A stretch of DNA of 64,000 bases, taken from positions 930,001-994,000 of the forward strand of contig OZ251994.1 in assembly GCA_965246925.1 (NCBI GenBank), written 5' to 3'. Origin of the DNA: JANPPS01 sp965246925 (lineage in GTDB: Bacteria > Pseudomonadota > Alphaproteobacteria > Acetobacterales > Acetobacteraceae). A program made the position numbers and the translations under genes. Below the pieces are notes generated by a model. It made no database searches. It had not been told where the DNA came from and saw nothing but the letters and a program-made list of their open reading frames with translations. Below, piece after piece: positions 63,922 through 64,000 of the stretch. The number at the start of each line of letters is the position of its first letter. The first letter of the stretch is position 1.

Positions 63922-64000
63922 ATGCTGAACCCGACTCCCCTTCCGGACCGGACCGAAGACGCAGCCCTCATGCTGCAAGCCGCCCTGCGTGATGCAAATC
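63922..64000 (+). CDS. Start of an unidentified gene (partial), possibly glnD
   Basis: An ATG at 63922, two bases after the mutS stop, opens a frame that stays open to the window edge (26 codons, MLNPTPLPDRTEDAAL onward). In many Rhodospirillales glnD, the PII uridylyltransferase, follows mutS directly, but these residues contain no diagnostic motif, so the name is only a guess from gene order. Confidence 0.4.
   Translation, partial: MLNPTPLPDRTEDAALMLQAALRDAN

Overview
The window looks like chromosomal DNA from a GC-rich alphaproteobacterium. The gene set (endonuclease III, DUF1489, ClpS, Tim44-like and SecB genes close together, mutS with an uncharacterised gene directly behind it, a polyol ABC operon and a type II-C CRISPR-Cas9 locus) fits Rhodospirillales, most likely Acetobacteraceae. 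The family assignment is an inference. I saw no rRNA, tRNA, transposase or integrase.

Layout. 1-3154 (-): end of a phenylacetyl-CoA epoxidase operon (paaA, paaB, paaC and partial paaD) with its paaX regulator, coupled to a sulfate-binding protein gene. 4389-6791 (+): three TadG/TadE pilus-assembly proteins. 6788-15174: a polyol (mannitol/sorbitol type) utilisation locus with xylulokinase, a broken xylitol dehydrogenase, a broken SorC-type regulator, mannitol dehydrogenase and an ABC importer. 15201-21534: a disturbed region with an Imm11-like gene, a LeuC::MmgE/PrpD in-frame fusion, a frameshifted PEP-mutase/isocitrate-lyase gene, an N-terminally truncated MFS transporter head to head with a GntR regulator that has lost its start, and fragments of an exported protein and a YbhB-like protein. 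21542-25900: three type VI secretion genes (tssA, clpV, hcp). 26399-32528: M29 aminopeptidase, Uma2-family protein, ChbG-like deacetylase, ABC exporter and FGGY kinase.

32645-41506 is a complete type II-C CRISPR-Cas locus. It has 65 near-identical 36-bp repeats plus two degenerate ones, then cas2, cas1 and a 1011-residue cas9 on the minus strand, and a recognisable tracrRNA on the plus strand diverging from cas9. Next to it (41553-45027) is a kinase/PP2C/VWA triad of the TerY-P (YegI-YegK-YegL) type. 45093-50585 is housekeeping (DUF2244, nth, DUF1489, clpS, an M50 protease broken by an in-frame amber codon, Tim44-like, histidine phosphatase, secB, fpr). 50626-55080 is a branched-chain amino-acid type ABC operon (livKHMGF).

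55382-56161 encodes a seven-helix microbial rhodopsin homologue whose retinal-binding lysine is replaced by glutamine and whose primary counterion aspartate is serine. It is followed by an unusual zinc-ribbon/periplasmic-binding/OmpA protein. The window ends with a phosphotransferase/SDR/acyl-CoA dehydrogenase operon, mutS, and the first codons of another gene.

The points most worth a second look are the lysine-less rhodopsin, the CRISPR locus (repeat-embedded promoters, symmetric cas9/tracrRNA promoter region, spacers that repeatedly sample one phage gene), and the series of deletion scars between 8.2 and 21.5 kb, each of which joins or cuts back neighbouring genes.
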